Shown one piece after another: positions 48,472 through 50,782 of a stretch of DNA of 50,782 bases (its first letter is position 1; every line of letters begins with the position of its first letter). A model generated the notes under the pieces. The model was not told the origin of the DNA and ran no database searches. It saw only the letters and a list, made by a program, of their open reading frames with translations. This stretch comes from Clostridiales bacterium (lineage in GTDB: Bacteria; Bacillota; Clostridia; Oscillospirales; QAKW01). A program made the position numbers and the translations under genes. The DNA lies in NCBI GenBank assembly GCA_003343605.1, contig QAKW01000011.1:1-50782 (forward strand), given 5' to 3'.

Positions 48472-49362
48472 TTATAAATCCGCGTTTTCAAAATCCGGGA
48501 TAAAGCTTTCTTCTGCCGTGCCGCCTTCCTGATAATAGAGATTTTTAAAGCCGCATTGCTCTGCAAAGCGCAATACCGTTTGATAAGCGGCGGGCGGCAG
48601 CGGCGCGCGCAGCTCCGGCGGCAGGCCCGGGCCAACCGGCGTATACTGATTCATTAAGCTGATAATAATACGATTCCCATAAGTATTCCAAAGATACCTC
48701 AGATTCATCATGGCTTCATGCTCCAGCGAAGGCAGCACCAGAAGCCGCACGATCACGCCCCGGCGCAGGATCCCGTCCGGGTCTGTTTCCGGCAGCCCCG
48801 CGGTCTCCACCATTCTGGCCAGCGCCTTTCGCGCCACCTGCGGATACGCGGGCGCCGCGCTGTATTTCCCGGCCGCGCTGGAGGTTGCATACTTCAGGTC
48901 GGTCAGATAAATATCCACCGTTCCCCGCAGCGCTTCAATCGCCTCTTCCCGCTCATAGCCGCCGGTATTATAAACCACTGGGAGCCGGCCGCCCTGTCTG
49001 CGGTAAGCAGCAACTGCTTCCATAATCTGTGGGGCAAAATGGGTTGGCGTAACCAAATTAAGATTATGCGCGCCCTGCTGCTCCAGCTCCGAAAACCGAT
49101 CGGCCAGCGCCTGAATTGACATACCGGTGCCGGCGCCGCCGCGGCTGATCGCCCGGTTTTGGCAATAGACACAGCGCAGGCTGCAGCCCGAAAAAAAGAT
49201 CGTTCCGCTCCCCCGCGATCCGGAAATCGGCGGCTCCTCCCAGAAATGCAGCGCGGCCCGCGCAATGCGGAGCGCGGCCTTCTCTCCGCAGGCGCCGGCC
49301 GTTTCATACCGGTTTACACCGCATAGCCGCGGGCAGAGATTACACTTTTTCAGATCCAGCAT
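48472..49362 (-). CDS. radical SAM protein, PflA-like
   Basis: A 296-residue protein. The N-terminal KCNLCPRLCGVN holds an extra cysteine set, and CSLRCVYCQN is the radical SAM cluster motif CxxxCxxC. The order NLNLVTPTHFAPQIMEAV and VDIYLTDLKYAT is typical of the group annotated as putative pyruvate formate-lyase activating enzymes (YgiQ-unrelated, AmmeMemoRadiSam-like). The substrate is not known and no PFL gene is near. It overlaps the end of the EamA transporter gene and precedes ymdB. Confidence 0.87.
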   Translation of the reverse strand: MLDLKKCNLCPRLCGVNRYETAGACGEKAALRIARAALHFWEEPPISGSRGSGTIFFSGCSLRCVYCQNRAISRGGAGTGMSIQALADRFSELEQQGAHNLNLVTPTHFAPQIMEAVAAYRRQGGRLPVVYNTGGYEREEAIEALRGTVDIYLTDLKYATSSAAGKYSAAPAYPQVARKALARMVETAGLPETDPDGILRRGVIVRLLVLPSLEHEAMMNLRYLWNTYGNRIIISLMNQYTPVGPGLPPELRAPLPPAAYQTVLRFAEQCGFKNLYYQEGGTAEESFIPDFENADL

Positions 49363-50236
49363 TCAGCAATACCACCCCTGCCAACACAAGCAGGATTCCC
49401 AGAAAGCCGGCGGCCGTTGGCATTTCATGAAATGCCGCCATGCCGATCAGCGTAGCTACCACCGGCTCCAGCGACGCCATGATCGAAGCCCGCCCGGCTT
49501 CCAGCCCGGAAAGCCCCAGCGTATAAAACAGATACGGCAGAACCGCCGTGATCAGCCCCATCAGCAGCACCATGCCCCAGGCGCCGGCTCCCGCCGCCTG
49601 CACCGCCTGAAAGGTTGCCGGAATATCGGCAAACGGAACCACGCCAAACAGTGAAAGGAAAAACGTATATAAAATGATCGTAAAAGAATGATAGCCCCGG
49701 TTCATGGCTACCCGGCTGAAAATGCTATAGAGTGCATAGCCGAATGCGGAAAGAAATCCGGTTAAAAGCGCTATCGCCGGCACGGCCTCTCCCTTCAGGC
49801 CGCCCACCAGCAGACAGCCTAAAAACGCCAGCAGACAGGCCAGCGCTTTTTTCCGGGTGATGCGTTCCTTAAAGATCAGCGCCGAAAGCAGCACTACCAT
49901 CACCGGCGCGGAATAAAGCAATACCGCCGCAACGGAAAGCGAAGTAAGGGCAATGGTTTTAAAATAACAGTAGCTGAACATGGCAATGGAAAGGATTCCG
50001 GTGCCCGCAAAGCACCAAAGATCCCGCAGATGAATGCGGAATGAAGCCGGCCGCACCGCCAGCACCATCACCGGCAGGAATACCACCGCAACCAATACCC
50101 TCAAAAAAACAACATTCATCGCCTGCAGGCCCAGCCCGTTAAAATAGCGCACAAATATGCCCATGCAGCCCCAGCAGCCTGCCGCAAGCAATACCAAGAT
50201 CACAGCGGCCCGCCGGCCGACTGCTTTTTCTCCCAT
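49340..50236 (-). CDS. EamA/DMT-family transporter
   Basis: A 298-residue protein with ten membrane helices arranged as two EamA repeats (AAGCWGCMGIFVRYFNGLGLQAMNVVFLRVLVAVVFLP in the first, and AFGYALYSIFSRVAMNRGYHSFTIILYTFFLSLFGVVPF in the second), ending with LSGLEAGRASIMASLEPVVATLIGMAAFHE. The family exports metabolites or amino acids; the substrate is unknown. AAAGGAGG precedes the ATG at 50236. It is probably the first gene of a leftward operon with the radical SAM gene and ymdB. Confidence 0.9.
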   Translation of the reverse strand: MGEKAVGRRAAVILVLLAAGCWGCMGIFVRYFNGLGLQAMNVVFLRVLVAVVFLPVMVLAVRPASFRIHLRDLWCFAGTGILSIAMFSYCYFKTIALTSLSVAAVLLYSAPVMVVLLSALIFKERITRKKALACLLAFLGCLLVGGLKGEAVPAIALLTGFLSAFGYALYSIFSRVAMNRGYHSFTIILYTFFLSLFGVVPFADIPATFQAVQAAGAGAWGMVLLMGLITAVLPYLFYTLGLSGLEAGRASIMASLEPVVATLIGMAAFHEMPTAAGFLGILLVLAGVVLLNAGSEKV

Positions 50237-50321
50237 TCCGGTTTTCCTCCTTTATTTTCAAAATTCCTACTTTGCGACGCTTCTTTAAAGCGCGGCCTCC
50301 CTGGAAAGCAGCGCGACTGCC

Positions 50322-50408
50322 TCAACGGGAGTGCCAAATCAAAACATATCCCCACAAAATTGCGGAAATATAGGCAATATTTATACAATACCAATACTGC
50401 TCGTGCAT
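50322..50408 (-). CDS. possible very small membrane peptide
   Basis: A 28-residue hydrophobic frame from ATG 50406-50408 (MHEQYWYCINIAYISAILWG at its start) ends at TGA 50322-50324. It has one plausible membrane helix. The only strong ribosome site nearby (AAGGAGG at about 50450) is too far away and belongs better to a TTG/GTG start in another frame. Position directly behind the DUF1016 gene in AT-rich sequence. Weak support. Confidence 0.22.
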   Translation of the reverse strand: MHEQYWYCINIAYISAILWGYVLIWHSR

Positions 50409-50463
50409 CCCTTTTCCCACAAAATATAGATTTCACCAATTTTGCACCTCCTTGATGCAAAAT

Positions 50464-50782
50464 TTAATCTTCTTTCATAGCTCCAATATTTTCTTCCTCT
50501 ATCTTACCAGCTTCTAGTGCTTGATATTCCTGATTTAATTCTCGCAATAGTTCCTCTTCGCTCGGTAGATATAATTTATATTTCGAAGCAAAAATCTGTG
50601 TTTCATTTTCAGGTAGTGTATATTTAACCACAGATTCACTTTTATCTGCACATAATACAATGCCAATCGGAGGATTGTCTCCTTCATTCATAAGCTCCCG
50701 CTCATAATAGTGAACATACATCTGCATCTGACCTAAATCCTGATGTGTTAAATCGCCAACTTTTAAATCTATCAGAACAAAA
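50464..50782 (-). CDS. YhcG/DUF1016-type PDDEXK nuclease, C-terminal part (runs off the right edge)
   Basis: The last 105 codons of a gene that begins beyond the window. The visible sequence, FVLIDLKVGDLTHQDLGQMQ then YVHYYEREL and DNPPIGIVLCADKSESVVKYTL, and the closing ASKYKLYLPSEEELLRELNQ, is the nuclease half of the YhcG family; the D-x-K of the PDDEXK site (IDLKVG) is present. These proteins are often found in variable, mobile or defence-type regions; their role is unsettled. The sequence is far more AT-rich than the genes to its left, which suggests recent gain. Confidence 0.88.
   Translation of the reverse strand, partial: FVLIDLKVGDLTHQDLGQMQMYVHYYERELMNEGDNPPIGIVLCADKSESVVKYTLPENETQIFASKYKLYLPSEEELLRELNQEYQALEAGKIEEENIGAMKED

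Noticed and set aside
1..50782. CRISPR arrays, rRNA genes, transposases or prophage genes
   Set aside because: Read for regular short repeats, rRNA cores and integrase/transposase motifs and found none.

Overview
The window looks like a piece of chromosome from an anaerobic, endospore-forming member of the Clostridia (Bacillota), probably of the Ruminococcaceae/Oscillospiraceae kind. The reasons are the strong AGGAGG ribosome binding sites, spoIIR and a LysM-GH18 spore-cortex-type hydrolase, a cysteine T-box, PyrR control of pyrimidine salvage, NfnAB (an enzyme of anaerobic redox balance), mini-RNase III, and a large secreted protein ending in a cohesin-like domain plus a dockerin. Base composition is moderately GC-rich except for a few AT-rich islands (17730-18640 and the right edge from about 50460). 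I see no rRNA, CRISPR array, prophage or insertion sequence. The order is mostly housekeeping; species cannot be named from the sequence alone.

Left part (1-14950): the 5' part of a zinc-ribbon gene; a leftward metY-metA-azlC-azlD operon for methionine synthesis and amino-acid export with a perfect promoter and a leader hairpin; a rightward phosphatase-queH pair; an unknown seven-helix membrane protein; a divergent cca / CYTH pair; an HtrA-type protease; a rightward cysE-cysS operon under a T-box with a Cys-type specifier and a palindrome at the start site; a PAP2 phosphatase and a Gfo/Idh/MocA oxidoreductase.

Middle (15000-29900): a LysM-GH18 enzyme, a MATE transporter, an AT-rich DUF2975 + HTH pair with repeated operator-like sites, an nfnA-nfnB-flavoprotein operon divergent from an MBL hydrolase, DUF2752 and TM2 membrane proteins, a sugar-type binding lipoprotein followed by an anchored protein but with no permeases, spoIIR, upp behind a long structured leader, pyrR-uracil permease behind an attenuator, and a type II pantothenate kinase.

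Right part (29900-50782): a leftward RNA-maintenance cluster (phosphoesterase, mrnC, yitT, rRNA m5C methyltransferase); a rightward three-frame unit (33125-34109) whose central reading frame has no start codon and is one frame off its upstream partner; walJ-like and rlmH genes; putP; a 2110-residue secreted multi-domain protein; a GH127-family gene coupled to murA; tRNA-Leu(UAA); ymdB, a radical SAM protein and an EamA transporter; and at the edge the C-terminal part of an AT-rich YhcG/DUF1016 nuclease-like gene, probably acquired.

The most unusual items are the split LGGLL-repeat gene at 33125-33795, the structured upp leader at 26551-26706, the cohesin-dockerin protein, the orphan binding-protein pair at 23364-25128, and the operator-like repeats before the DUF2975-HTH pair. 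Promoters were found by eye as TTGACA/TATAAT-like pairs; most of those listed have a 17-base spacer, which is a useful internal consistency check.
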